A stretch of DNA of 64,000 bases, from the NCBI GenBank assembly GCA_963931255.1, contig OZ006972.1, positions 992,001-1,056,000 on the forward strand, in the 5' to 3' direction. Positions 42,801 to 52,233 of this stretch are shown piece after piece (the stretch's first letter is position 1; each line of letters begins with the position of its first letter). The notes under the pieces are model-generated. The model was not told the origin of the DNA. It was given only the letters and a program-made list of their open reading frames with translations, and did not search any database. Position numbers and translations under genes: made by a program. The stretch is from CALUVN01 sp944323595. Lineage in GTDB: Bacteria; Cyanobacteriota; Vampirovibrionia; Gastranaerophilales; Gastranaerophilaceae.

Positions 42801-43643
42801 CTATCTGGCAAGATTAATTATCATTTCAACCGTTTCCGGGTCGTGGTGCGAGAAAAACAGACTGTGTCCTAAATCTAATGCTCTTATTTGTTCAATCTCA
42901 CCTTTTGTAAGCTCAAAATCAAATATATTTATATTCTGTTCCATTCTTTCTTTTTTAACGGATTTTGGAATAACAACAATTCCTTCCTGAGTTAAAAATC
43001 TAAGAGCAGTCTGAGCGGAAGATTTACCGTATTTTTCGCCTATTGAAACAAGTGTTTCATTTTTAAACATATTGTTTTTGCCTTCAGCAAACGGCCCCCA
43101 GGCCATAATTTGTGTGCCGTATTTTTGCATATATTTTCTGGCTTCTTTTTGCTGGTTGAATACGTGCGTTTCAACCTGATTTATTGCCGGTTTTACTTCT
43201 ACAAAGTGGCAGAGGTCAACAAATCTATCGGGATAGAAGTTACTTACGCCGATTGCTCTTAATTTACCATCTTTGTATGCCTCTTCCATTGCTCTGTATG
43301 CTCCGTAGTAATCTCCGAAAGGCTGATGCAGCAGCAAAAGGTCTATATAATCCGTTTGAAGTTTTTTCAAAGAGTCATCAATAGATTTTTTTGCTTTTTC
43401 ATATCCGTAATTTGAAATCCATAATTTTGTAACAAGAAAAAATTCATCCCTGTTAATGCCTGATTTTTTAACGGCAGCTCCGACACCTTCTTCATTGTGA
43501 TAAGATTGTGCAGTATCAACAAGTCTGTAACCAACCGAAATTGCATCAGATACACATCTTTCACATTCATCAATTCCGACCTGATAAACACCGTAGCCTA
43601 AAATAGGCATTTCTACACCGTTATTTAATTTTACTGTCTGCAT
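42801..43643 (-). CDS. Aldo/keto reductase (2,5-diketogluconate reductase type)
   Basis: A 280-residue cytoplasmic AKR. NNGVEMPILGYGVYQV, then LVDTAQSYHNE (Asp and Tyr), VTKLWISNYGYEKA (Lys) and LLHQPFGDYYGA (His) give the catalytic tetrad; NADPH-binding VIPKSVKKER is near the end. The family reduces methylglyoxal, 2,5-diketogluconate and other aldehydes. It lacks the signal peptide of the other reductase. It is intact, while the copy at 39536-40006 is truncated. Strong similarity suggests recent duplication. Confidence 0.92.
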   Translation of the reverse strand: MQTVKLNNGVEMPILGYGVYQVGIDECERCVSDAISVGYRLVDTAQSYHNEEGVGAAVKKSGINRDEFFLVTKLWISNYGYEKAKKSIDDSLKKLQTDYIDLLLLHQPFGDYYGAYRAMEEAYKDGKLRAIGVSNFYPDRFVDLCHFVEVKPAINQVETHVFNQQKEARKYMQKYGTQIMAWGPFAEGKNNMFKNETLVSIGEKYGKSSAQTALRFLTQEGIVVIPKSVKKERMEQNINIFDFELTKGEIEQIRALDLGHSLFFSHHDPETVEMIINLAR

Positions 43644-43670
43644 AATTTATTCTCCTGTATTCAAATTTAC

Positions 43671-44306
43671 TTATCTTATAAAATCTGTGAATATAACTTC
43701 TTCTTGTTTTGGAAGTTCAATTCCGGCTTTTTTACCTGCTTCTTGGCATTTTAGATAATAAGCCATATTTCTTGCAAGGATTCGCATATTTTGAAGTCCT
43801 TCCAAATCTTTCATTACATCTTCTGCCGTATGACCGTGAACCATATTCCAATATCTGCCTGAGATTATAGGCATTTCTGTAATAGTGAAGTATTTGTTTA
43901 ACTGATCAAGTGTTGCTGTTGTTCCGGCACGCCTTGCACTGACAACTGCAGCTCCTGGTTTATGTAAAAAGATATCCCCTCTTCCTGACATAAATGCAGT
44001 GAAAAATGCTCTGTTTAAGAAAGCAATAGCACCGCCTGCCGCTGCTGCGTAATAAACCGGCGAGCCTAAAATAAACCCGTCAAAGTCTTTTGCATATTCC
44101 AAAAATTCGTTCACACCATCATCAATTACGCATTTGCCAAGTTTTGCACATGCTCTGCAAGCCCTGCAGCCGCTTATTGTTTTAGTTCCGATATGATAAA
44201 TTTCAGATTCAATACCTTCTTCCTGTAATGTCTTTTTTATTTCATTTAGTGCTGTAAATACACAACCGTCTTTATGCGGTGAACCGTTAAATAATAATAC
44301 TTTCAT
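43671..44306 (-). CDS. Flavodoxin-fold NAD(P)H-dependent oxidoreductase
   Basis: A 211-residue FMN protein. VLLFNGSPHKDGCVFTALNEI is the FMN phosphate loop, GCRACRACAKLGKCVIDD is the Cys-rich segment common in this 'iron-sulfur flavoprotein-like' branch, and FILGSPVYYAAAAGGAIAFLNR binds the flavin ring. It probably reduces quinones or nitro compounds in the cytoplasm. It sits between the CMD-cupin and AKR genes, 11 bases after the former. Confidence 0.88.
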   Translation of the reverse strand: MKVLLFNGSPHKDGCVFTALNEIKKTLQEEGIESEIYHIGTKTISGCRACRACAKLGKCVIDDGVNEFLEYAKDFDGFILGSPVYYAAAAGGAIAFLNRAFFTAFMSGRGDIFLHKPGAAVVSARRAGTTATLDQLNKYFTITEMPIISGRYWNMVHGHTAEDVMKDLEGLQNMRILARNMAYYLKCQEAGKKAGIELPKQEEVIFTDFIR

Positions 44307-44316
44307 TTCTATCTCC

Positions 44317-45351
44317 TTATTTCACCTTTAAATATTCTATATCTGAAACTTCCTCAAGCCATTCAGTTGAGGCACCTTCTGCCGGAACTGATATTGCTAT
44401 ATGAGAAAACCAGCTGTCTTTTGCAGCACCGTGCCAGTGTTTTACTTCCGGCGGTATATTTACGACATCACCTGCTTTAAGTTCCTGTGCAGGTTTGCCC
44501 CATTCCTGATAATACCCTCTGCCTTCTGTTACAAGGAGAATTTGCCCGCCCTTGTGATGAATATGCCAATTATTGCGGCAGCCCGGTTCAAAAGTTACGT
44601 TAGCAGATGTAACTCCGTCTTTTGTCAGCGGGTTTAAATAACTTTTTCCGGTAAAATACTTTTCATATGCTGTGTTTTCTTCTCCAAGACCAAAATCTCC
44701 GCCTTTATAAACGGAACTTGTCAGTTTCAAAATCTCTTCAACTTGTTCATCTGTCAGACCGTTATGCTTGCCGACATTAATATGAGAGTTCAACTGCGGC
44801 TCAACCCCTTTTATTGTTGACAAATATGCGATTGTAGCAACCTCTCTTTCCTGATAAGTAAGGACTCCTCTTGCAAAAATATCTGCAAACAAATGTTCTT
44901 TTAAATATGTGTCTATTGCGGGTGCAAATTCAAAAACCCCGCCTTTAAAACGGTTGCCGGTTAGTTTAAATTGAATATCATCGCCATAAGTAAATTTATC
45001 AGTATCTTTAGGCAAGACTTTACCTTCTTCTCCAATTTTATCGTTTTTGTCCTTTCTGGAGTCCATAACTTTCATAAATGCGGTAAGTCCGTTGAGACTT
45101 CTGGGGAAACCGCAATAAGCATAAGCCTGAACAAGAATTTCTTTAATTTCATTGACTGTCATTCCTTCATCAAGACCTTTATTTAAAGCCTTTTCAAGAT
45201 TTTCCATATCACCTTTGGCAGTGTATGATGAAATCATCACAATATTATGCTGCTTTTGTGTAAGCACATCTTTTGCCATACAGTTACCTCCAAAATTGAA
45301 AATCAATGCTGCCGTAATAATCCCAAACAGGAGTTTTTTAAATTTATTCAT
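44317..45351 (-). CDS. Exported carboxymuconolactone decarboxylase-cupin fusion
   Basis: A 344-residue protein with a signal peptide (about 1-26). Two CMD-like helical units follow: residues ~30-95 (GLDEGMTVNEIKEILVQAYAYCGFP) and ~150-225 (YQEREVATIAYLSTIKGVEPQLNSHINVG). The last ~110 residues are a cupin with WHIHHKGGQILLVTEGRGYYQEW and IPPEVKHWHGA, giving three or four metal-binding His. Fusions of this type are found in aldehyde or electrophile-response clusters. It is the first gene of the cluster, divergent from the AraC regulator. Confidence 0.85.
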   Translation of the reverse strand: MNKFKKLLFGIITAALIFNFGGNCMAKDVLTQKQHNIVMISSYTAKGDMENLEKALNKGLDEGMTVNEIKEILVQAYAYCGFPRSLNGLTAFMKVMDSRKDKNDKIGEEGKVLPKDTDKFTYGDDIQFKLTGNRFKGGVFEFAPAIDTYLKEHLFADIFARGVLTYQEREVATIAYLSTIKGVEPQLNSHINVGKHNGLTDEQVEEILKLTSSVYKGGDFGLGEENTAYEKYFTGKSYLNPLTKDGVTSANVTFEPGCRNNWHIHHKGGQILLVTEGRGYYQEWGKPAQELKAGDVVNIPPEVKHWHGAAKDSWFSHIAISVPAEGASTEWLEEVSDIEYLKVK

Positions 45352-45461
45352 TTTATACCTCTAAATATATTGCCTCATGTTTTATTATTTCCGATTCTAT
45401 GAATTATTTAAGACCTTATTCTATCTTTTTCTTATCTAATTCTCTCATTTTATTTTTTTGC

Positions 45462-45467
45462 TATAAT
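45462..45467 (+). promoter_or_regulatory. -10 box of the AraC-type gene
   Basis: TATAAT at 45462-45467, 20 bases before the GTG start; no clear -35 box is visible, which fits activator dependence or autoregulation. Confidence 0.45.
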
Positions 45468-45487
45468 ATTTGTATGGAGGGTTAGGT

Positions 45488-46372
45488 GTGGAATCAAAAT
45501 ATACAGCAATAAGAGATATAATTTTAAGAAATATTCCCGGTGTGGGGAATTATCCGACATCGATTAACGGAGTAAGAATAGTAAGACGAAATAACCCGAC
45601 AGAATTTATGAGATGCTTTTATAACCCGAGTTGCATTCTTGTCCTGCAAGGTTTAAAACACATGTTATACGGGAATGAAAATCTGGTATATACAAAGGGG
45701 CAATATGTTGTATCTTGCACCGATATTCCTGTATCAAGCAGAGTTGCAGCCGCAACAGAAGATGAACCATTTGTTGTTTTTATTCTGGAATTGGACTCTA
45801 ACATAATTTCTAATCTGATATTGGAAACAAAACTTACGCAAACCGTTGATAATAATGCAAAAGCTCTTGGAATTGCAGATACTGATAATGAACTTTTGGA
45901 TGCATTTTACAGATTAGCACTGTTAATTGAAAAACCTGAGTCAGAACAGCAGATTATGTCGCCTATAATTATAAAAGAAATTTATTACAGGCTTTTGACA
46001 GGACCTCTTGGCAGCCAGCTGCGTTTAATTAATACAAAAGGTACTCGTTCTAATCAGATAGCACAGGCTATTTCTCTAATTAAAGAACGCTACAGCGAAA
46101 AACTTAATATGGATGAAGTTGCAAAGGCTGTAAATATGGCTTCGGCTTCCTTTTATAGAAATTTTAAAAAAGTAACGCAGGTAAGCCCTCTGCAATATCA
46201 AAAACAGTTAAGACTAAATGAGGCACAAAGATTGATGCTTTCTGGAGAACATAACGCAGAATCAGCAAGCTATATTGTAGGATATGAAAGCCCGACACAG
46301 TTCAGCCGCGAGTACAAAAAAATGTTCGGTAATCCGCCTAAAACTGATGTGAAAAATCTGGTTGTATTATAA
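45488..46372 (+). CDS. AraC-family regulator, YqhC-like
   Basis: A 294-residue regulator. The N-terminal AraC_N domain (about 5-170) shows the pattern PSCILVLQGLKHMLYGNE and DIPVSSRVAAATEDEPF typical of the YqhC group. The C-terminal double HTH is at about 195-290: LNMDEVAKAVNMASASFYRNFKK and ESASYIVGYESPTQFSREYKKMFG. In E. coli YqhC responds to aldehydes and activates yqhD and the AKR gene dkgA; here the divergent AKR/flavodoxin cluster is the likely target. The GTG at 45488 is taken because GGAGG lies 7 bases before it. Confidence 0.88.
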   Translation: MESKYTAIRDIILRNIPGVGNYPTSINGVRIVRRNNPTEFMRCFYNPSCILVLQGLKHMLYGNENLVYTKGQYVVSCTDIPVSSRVAAATEDEPFVVFILELDSNIISNLILETKLTQTVDNNAKALGIADTDNELLDAFYRLALLIEKPESEQQIMSPIIIKEIYYRLLTGPLGSQLRLINTKGTRSNQIAQAISLIKERYSEKLNMDEVAKAVNMASASFYRNFKKVTQVSPLQYQKQLRLNEAQRLMLSGEHNAESASYIVGYESPTQFSREYKKMFGNPPKTDVKNLVVL

Positions 46373-46448
46373 GAGTTCCCTTTTCTGTGTGTTGTTATGT
46401 TACAAAAGCAGGAAAACAGAAACACATTTCCGACTTCAGAGTTAATCT

Positions 46449-48488
46449 GTGAGTATGGATAAATTTATTTGTATTAATGAAATAGCAAGAATAAAAGGCT
46501 TAAAAAGTACACGTTCAATAAGACTTGCGATTAATCAGGGTAAGTATATCGCAAGAGAAGTTGAAGTAAGAGGCGGGAAATCGTATGAAATTCTTTATTC
46601 TTCATTAGAACCGGATATACAAGATAGATTAGATGAAGAAGAATTAAAAACAACATCACTTGTTCCGTTTGAAAACAAGGTGAATTTTGTATCAGAAAAT
46701 GCGAAATTAACAGCACTTGCAAGAGTGGATATTGTTGTAGCTTTAAATAGCCTTCGTAAAAAATATCCGACTAAGAAAGAAGCTGATTCGGTATTTTTAG
46801 ATTTATATAACAGCGGTATGTATCTGCCACAGATATATAAGTTTGTAGGTTCAATTTCGATAGGTACACTTCATCGTTGGGTTAAGATGTTTGAAAATTA
46901 TGGAACAGATGGGCTTTTACAAAAACGCAAAACTAATAAACAAGGTGAATATAACACAATTTTAAATGAGGAAATGAAACAGATATTTTTAAAGTATCTG
47001 CTTCACCCGAATAAATTTAGTATCGGGAAAGCTATAAATCTGACAAAACATATTCTTGAAAAGCGAGAATATGAAAATATTCCTTGTAATCTTACATTCA
47101 GAAGATTTGCGGAGAATTTTAAGAAAAACAATTATTCAAAGTGGATTTTATTTAGAGAAGGTGAAAAAGCATATCACGATAAAATTGAACCGTATATAGA
47201 ACGAGATATTTCTAAAATTGAAGTAGGAGATGTTTTGATAGCTGATGGACATGTTCTTAATTTTCAAATAATTAATCCATTTACAGGAAAGCCGACCAGA
47301 GCAACTTTGGTCGGCTTTTTAGATTGGAAATCAACAGCATTAGTCGGATATGAAATTATGATGAGTGAAAATACTCAATGCATAGCAAGTGCATTAAGAA
47401 ATTCTATTTTAAATCTTGGTCTGATTCCGAAGGTAGTTTATCAAGATAACGGAAAAGCATTTAAAGCAAAATATTTCCAAAATATAGATTTTGACGAAGC
47501 GGGATTTAATGGGATTTATGCAAAACTTGGAATAAAATCAGTTTTTGCAAAACCATATAATGCAAGAGCAAAAGTTATTGAAAGATTCTTCCTTGAATTT
47601 CAAGAAGAGTTTGAAAAAATGATGACAAGTTATATAGGGACAAGTGTTGAAAATAAACCGGCTTGGATGAAACGAGGAGAAAAACTTCATAAAGATATGC
47701 ATAATAAGTTAACAAAAAACTATATTCCAACTATTCAAGAAACAATAAAATTTATAGATTGCTGGCTAGATTACCATAATTCAAAACCTTGTCCTAATAA
47801 CCGTTCAAAAACTATTCAAGAGATGTTAAATGATATTTCAAAAGAAAACATTGATAAAAGTATTTTGAACGACCTTATGTTGAAAACAGAAGCAAGGACA
47901 ATAAATAAACATGGAATAACATTTCTAGGAATGCATTATAGGAGTGATTATTTATTGGATTTAAGAGAAAAAGTGTTTATAAAATACAGTTTGTTTGACC
48001 TTTCAAAAGTCCTTGTGTATTCAATAAAAGGTGAATTTTTATGTATCGCAAGACAAGTTGAAAAAGTTCATCCAATGGCAAATCATTTAGGAACAGTAAA
48101 AGATATGGAACAATTTAAGCAACAAATACAAAAACAGCAACGCAGATTTAAGAGAGTGAAAAAAGAGTTCTTAAAGTATTTCCCTAAAGAAAAAGCAGAA
48201 GCTATAGAGATTGAACAGGAAGAAGTTATTGAAATTGAAAAATTTGAACAGACTAAAACACCACTAAAACGCAAATTAAACTTTCGGGAACAGCAAATGA
48301 ATATTCCAGTATTTAACGCTGATTATGAAAAATATGAATGGTTAATGAAATACGGCTGTACCAATCCTGAACAAAGAAAGTGGCTTGAGGGGTATTTAAA
48401 TAGTGATGAGTATGCCAATTTATACGCAGATTGCGAACATAATGAGAAAAATGTATTTGACCAAGAAGGAGTGTATAAAAATGAATAA
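46449..48488 (+). CDS. Mu-type DDE transposase (rve fold), first copy
   Basis: A 679-residue transposase. An N-terminal HTH (residues 5-50, with the NEIARIKGLKSTRSI pattern) and a second HTH (about 110-160) precede the catalytic core with D266 (IADGHVLNF), D333 (VVYQDNGKAF) and E378 (KVIERFF), spaced as in MuA. The beta-barrel and a charged C-terminal tail (rich in Glu/Lys) follow; the tail would contact the ATPase partner. It starts with GTG at 46449 or ATG at 46455; no clear Shine-Dalgarno. The ATPase gene overlaps its end by 8 bases, so they are coupled. Confidence 0.9.
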   Translation: MSMDKFICINEIARIKGLKSTRSIRLAINQGKYIAREVEVRGGKSYEILYSSLEPDIQDRLDEEELKTTSLVPFENKVNFVSENAKLTALARVDIVVALNSLRKKYPTKKEADSVFLDLYNSGMYLPQIYKFVGSISIGTLHRWVKMFENYGTDGLLQKRKTNKQGEYNTILNEEMKQIFLKYLLHPNKFSIGKAINLTKHILEKREYENIPCNLTFRRFAENFKKNNYSKWILFREGEKAYHDKIEPYIERDISKIEVGDVLIADGHVLNFQIINPFTGKPTRATLVGFLDWKSTALVGYEIMMSENTQCIASALRNSILNLGLIPKVVYQDNGKAFKAKYFQNIDFDEAGFNGIYAKLGIKSVFAKPYNARAKVIERFFLEFQEEFEKMMTSYIGTSVENKPAWMKRGEKLHKDMHNKLTKNYIPTIQETIKFIDCWLDYHNSKPCPNNRSKTIQEMLNDISKENIDKSILNDLMLKTEARTINKHGITFLGMHYRSDYLLDLREKVFIKYSLFDLSKVLVYSIKGEFLCIARQVEKVHPMANHLGTVKDMEQFKQQIQKQQRRFKRVKKEFLKYFPKEKAEAIEIEQEEVIEIEKFEQTKTPLKRKLNFREQQMNIPVFNADYEKYEWLMKYGCTNPEQRKWLEGYLNSDEYANLYADCEHNEKNVFDQEGVYKNE

Positions 48489-49209
48489 AGTATTCGTAAA
48501 AACAAAGAACGTCAAAAACTTTGTATCATTAATGGAGGAGGTAAAACAACTGCCCAATAATATACCTAAAATTATTCTTGTTTATGGAGAGTATGGACTC
48601 GGAAAATCAGAAACAATAAAGTGGTGGACTTTTAAAAATGATTGCGTATATGTAAGAGCAAACCAAGGTATGACAAGTCGGTGGTTGTTATCTGAAATTG
48701 CAGAAGAATTAGGAGAAGAACCGTTTTGGCATATTCAGGAAACTTTTAATTTAATAGAGAAGAAACTTCAAGAAAATCCAAAACCTATAATAATTGACGA
48801 AGTAGATTACTTGCTTGAAAGAAATACTATAGAAACACTGAGAGATTTGTATGATACAACTTCTTGTCCTTTAGTGCTTGTTGGAATGGGCAACATTGAT
48901 AAAAAACTTTCAAGATATCCTCATATTATAGACAGGATTTATAAGTCATTTAAGTTTGAACGATATGATTTTGAAGATGTAAAACAGATTTTAAACGGAC
49001 TAACAGAAATTCCTTTTACATCTGATGGCATAGAATATCTTGCAACAAGAGTTAACCAATTTAGACAAATTGTTAAATTGATAAATAAAATAGAAAAACT
49101 TGCTATTACAAATCAATTAAAACAGATTGATGAAAATATTTTAAGGAAACTGTTATATGGAAGATCAAATATTGAAACTTTGCAAAAGGCTCAACAAATT
49201 TACGCTTGA
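48481..49209 (+). CDS. MuB/TniB-like AAA ATPase
   Basis: A 242-residue AAA ATPase. Walker A is GEYGLGKS (36-43), Walker B is PIIIDEVD (102-109), and LVLVGMGN is a sensor-like segment. These proteins select target DNA and activate Mu/Tn7-type transposases; they also underlie target immunity. AAGGAG precedes the ATG, which fixes this start rather than the upstream in-frame one. It overlaps the transposase end (8 bases) and the next gene (53 bases), forming a tight operon. Confidence 0.88.
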   Translation: MNKVFVKTKNVKNFVSLMEEVKQLPNNIPKIILVYGEYGLGKSETIKWWTFKNDCVYVRANQGMTSRWLLSEIAEELGEEPFWHIQETFNLIEKKLQENPKPIIIDEVDYLLERNTIETLRDLYDTTSCPLVLVGMGNIDKKLSRYPHIIDRIYKSFKFERYDFEDVKQILNGLTEIPFTSDGIEYLATRVNQFRQIVKLINKIEKLAITNQLKQIDENILRKLLYGRSNIETLQKAQQIYA

Positions 49210-49822
49210 AAATTTAGAAATTTTATCTGAAATCCCTAAAGCAGAACTTTTACCGATATTGTCAAAATTTGTTGATGAAAATAAATTAATAAAGCAAGAA
49301 AATGAATATGTGTTTAAAAAAAATAAAGTTTCAGTTCAAAAATATTCTATATTTAAAACATATCCTGCAATAATAAATGATATTGTATTAAGGTGTTTTT
49401 GTGAAAACATAAATTCGATAAAAGCATCTAATATTGCAAATATTGGTGAAAACCAAATTCAAAGCTTTTATACAATATTCAGAACTTTGATTTACCAAAG
49501 GCAAAAACAAAAATTAGATTTCTACTATCTAAAATCTCCACAAAAAGCACGTCATAGAAAGTTTTTTAATCAAGAAGTATATTTATACTTATACTGCAAT
49601 CAAATTTTTGTATCTGAAAATCTTTTAAAATCATCTGAGGATAAAACCTTTTCTAAAGACCAAAAAGCAAAGTTTACAACTATTTATTGCTATCTTTCAA
49701 GAAACTTAACACATAATAAAATGGCTACTAATTTGAACTATAAAATAGCGGAAACATTATGGCGAAGGAAACGAGAGTTTAAGGATTTGTATTATGACTT
49801 AAAACTATTAGCCGGTTTTTAG
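49157..49822 (+). CDS. Third gene of the Mu-type transposon, unknown
   Basis: A 221-residue basic, Lys- and Tyr-rich protein. A winged-helix-like N terminus (FTLENLEILSEIPKAELLPILSKFVDENKL) is followed by a helical body with many aromatics. No Cys cluster like TniQ/TnsD is present, and no nuclease motif. It overlaps the ATPase by 53 bases, a strong sign of coupling. It could be a targeting or accessory DNA-binding factor; I do not recognise a family. Confidence 0.65.
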   Translation: MEDQILKLCKRLNKFTLENLEILSEIPKAELLPILSKFVDENKLIKQENEYVFKKNKVSVQKYSIFKTYPAIINDIVLRCFCENINSIKASNIANIGENQIQSFYTIFRTLIYQRQKQKLDFYYLKSPQKARHRKFFNQEVYLYLYCNQIFVSENLLKSSEDKTFSKDQKAKFTTIYCYLSRNLTHNKMATNLNYKIAETLWRRKREFKDLYYDLKLLAGF

Positions 49823-50274
49823 TAATAGAACTTCATAAACTTTTCCCCGATTTTATTTTTGGGTTGTATTCCTTTGGCAACGAGTATCTTGGAGTGTTTA
49901 TACTTATTTCTTGAAAATATTTTTTTTAAGTATAGAGCGGATTTTGAAGTTTACTTGCGGGGAAATTTCCCCGACCACAAAATGTTATCTATTTATTATT
50001 CTGTAGAAGTAAATATAATAAAATTTGGTAGCTATTATATACAAATACAAATTTCGTCAAGACCACTTCATATTTCTTCGTAAAAAACAGGACAAATATT
50101 TGTCTTTTTTATAAAGCAGATAGATAAAGTATTTGAGGGAAATTTTATAAAAATAGCATTTTTAAGAAATCTTATTATTACTGCATTTTAGCTTTTAAAA
50201 TTGTCACAAATTTTATGTCGGAATGTTAAGTGGGCTTTAAAAGAGATTTTAATAACGCTAAAATAAGGATATTT
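49823..50274. other. Gap between the two transposase units
   Basis: No credible gene. It contains GGGGAAATTTCCCC near 49959-49972 (a perfect palindrome) and a terminator-like hairpin GACAAATATTTGTC plus T-tail at 50091-50110. TGTCGGAATGTTAAG near 50216 partly mirrors ACACATTTCCGAC near 46422, a weak candidate for transposon end sequences. Confidence 0.4.
50091..50110 (+). terminator. Terminator after the first transposon operon
   Basis: Palindrome GACAAATATTTGTC followed by TTTTTT; an upstream AAAAAA run lengthens the stem. Confidence 0.6.
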
Positions 50275-52224
50275 ATGAAAGAAAATAAAGACAAAACAAA
50301 TATATGGTTAGATATAGAAAAATCTGCTAAAATTTTAGGACTTAGCATCCAAACTCTTAAAAAGCAATGTAGGAGAGGTTACTATACTTTTAAAATTATC
50401 AGACGGGGAAAAAGAACTCATTACTTTCTTCTTTTAAAATCTTTGCCTGATTTTGCACAAGATAAGTATCTTAAAGAAGATGTTATAAATACTAAATATT
50501 CAGAAGCTCCCGATTGGGCAAAAGCACAGGCAGAAAAGTATTTACCAATAATAAATGCATCAAAAGGATTAAAGGGAGGGGCTTTAAAAGATTTTATAGA
50601 TAAGTGGAATTTAGAACATGAAAAGTGGTTAAATACATCTTATTCTTCTGTTATAAAAATGCGAAGAAGATTCTTTCGCTATGGGTTGAGCGGCTTGTTA
50701 TCGCAACACGGCAAACATTTATCAGGCTCCACTGTTCCTGATAATTTCTTTGAGTACTTTAAAAATTTGTATTTAGTTGAAGGAGCACCATCTATAAGAA
50801 CTTGTTGGGATTTAACTCTTGGTTATGCAATCAGAATGTTTGATGCAAAAAGAGAAACATTTCCAAGTTATATGGCTTTTAAACGGCGATTAGATAAAGA
50901 AATTCCAAAACAAAGTATTTATCTTGCACGAATGGGCGAAACAGCTTGGAATAGAAAATATGGCGGATATATAGAAAGAGATTATTCAAATATTTTATGT
51001 AATGAGGTCTGGGTATCAGATCACGCTCAAATTGATGTTGCCTGTTTTGATTCAGATAATAAAGTTGTTTTCCCTTGGGTTACTGTATGGCGTGATTATA
51101 AATCAGGTAAATGGCTCGGTTGGATATTACAAACAGGAAATCCAAATTCTGATTATATTTTCCAATCTTTTTACTATGCTGCTGAAAAGTATGGACTGCC
51201 TAAAGATGTTATCATTGATAATGGTAAAGATTACCGATCAAAGGATTTTGCAGGTGGTCGTCGAAGTATAAAAATTTCAACCAACAAAACAAAAACTCAG
51301 TCTATGTTGGCAGAGCTTAATATAGATGTCCATTTTGCTCTGCCTTATAATGCTCAGACTAAGCCTGTTGAAAGGGATTTTTTGAAGATAAAGGAAATCC
51401 TTTCAAAACATTTTATAGGTTATAGAGGTGGTAATGTTGTCGAAAGACCTCAAAAGCTCGCAAAAGAAATTAAATCCGGAAAAATTATGAAATTTGAAGA
51501 TTTTAAGGTTCTTTTTGATAAATATATTTTAGATATTTTAAATAAAAGACCCTCTCAAGGAAAAACTTTAAACGGGTTATGTCCGGATGAACTTTTCTAT
51601 TCTGAATTTAAAGAGAAAATTACAACTACAAAAGATGCTCTAAAACTATTTTGTATGAGAACTTCAAAAGATTTTACTATCAGAAGAAACGGAATAAAAG
51701 ATACAGCACTTGGTATAACTTATTGGGCTGATTGGATGATTTCAAAAATGGGCTTGAGAGTATATTTACGTAGAGATATAGAAGATTACAAAGAAGCTTG
51801 GGCATTCAGATGCGATAATGATGAATTTATAGGAACAGTGAATGCTGTAAAAGCTGTTGCTGCATTACATGCAAATAAAGTATCTAAAGAAGAATTTAAA
51901 GAGGCTATGTCTATTAAAAAACGCAATAGCAAAGTTGCCAAGGCTTATATTAAACAAACTCTTACAATATCTCCTGAAGAACAATATGAAAATTACAAAG
52001 CTGCTTATAACAGTGTAAAAAAAGAGTTCGATACAGATGTTAAAGTTTCAAAGATTGCAAATACAAATATGGATAAAGCAGTAAGGAAAAAGAAAGAGCA
52101 AGATGATTTTGGAAAATTTGATTTATCAATATTTTTGCAAGAAGAACCTAAACCAAAAGAAACCTTATACCTTTATGAAACCGATAAAATATTAGCAGAA
52201 CGAAATAAAAAGTATATTAACTAA
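50275..52224 (+). CDS. Mu-type DDE transposase (MuA-like), second and different
   Basis: A 649-residue transposase. It has an N-terminal HTH (about 10-50), then D249 (VWVSDHAQID), D315 (VIIDNGKDYRSKDF) and E366 (KPVERDFLKI), with spacing like MuA. The domain order resembles phage Mu transposase more than the first copy does. It differs widely from the 46449 protein, so the two are not recent duplicates. The ATG at 50275 follows AAGGA. No ATPase gene follows; the next gene is an HTH protein like those of Mu-type phages. Confidence 0.88.
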   Translation: MKENKDKTNIWLDIEKSAKILGLSIQTLKKQCRRGYYTFKIIRRGKRTHYFLLLKSLPDFAQDKYLKEDVINTKYSEAPDWAKAQAEKYLPIINASKGLKGGALKDFIDKWNLEHEKWLNTSYSSVIKMRRRFFRYGLSGLLSQHGKHLSGSTVPDNFFEYFKNLYLVEGAPSIRTCWDLTLGYAIRMFDAKRETFPSYMAFKRRLDKEIPKQSIYLARMGETAWNRKYGGYIERDYSNILCNEVWVSDHAQIDVACFDSDNKVVFPWVTVWRDYKSGKWLGWILQTGNPNSDYIFQSFYYAAEKYGLPKDVIIDNGKDYRSKDFAGGRRSIKISTNKTKTQSMLAELNIDVHFALPYNAQTKPVERDFLKIKEILSKHFIGYRGGNVVERPQKLAKEIKSGKIMKFEDFKVLFDKYILDILNKRPSQGKTLNGLCPDELFYSEFKEKITTTKDALKLFCMRTSKDFTIRRNGIKDTALGITYWADWMISKMGLRVYLRRDIEDYKEAWAFRCDNDEFIGTVNAVKAVAALHANKVSKEEFKEAMSIKKRNSKVAKAYIKQTLTISPEEQYENYKAAYNSVKKEFDTDVKVSKIANTNMDKAVRKKKEQDDFGKFDLSIFLQEEPKPKETLYLYETDKILAERNKKYIN

Positions 52225-52233
52225 GAGGAAAAA

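Noticed and set aside
49859..50083. 74-residue reading between the two transposases
   Set aside because: No ribosome binding site and no recognisable pattern; treated as part of the gap, though a decayed gene is possible.
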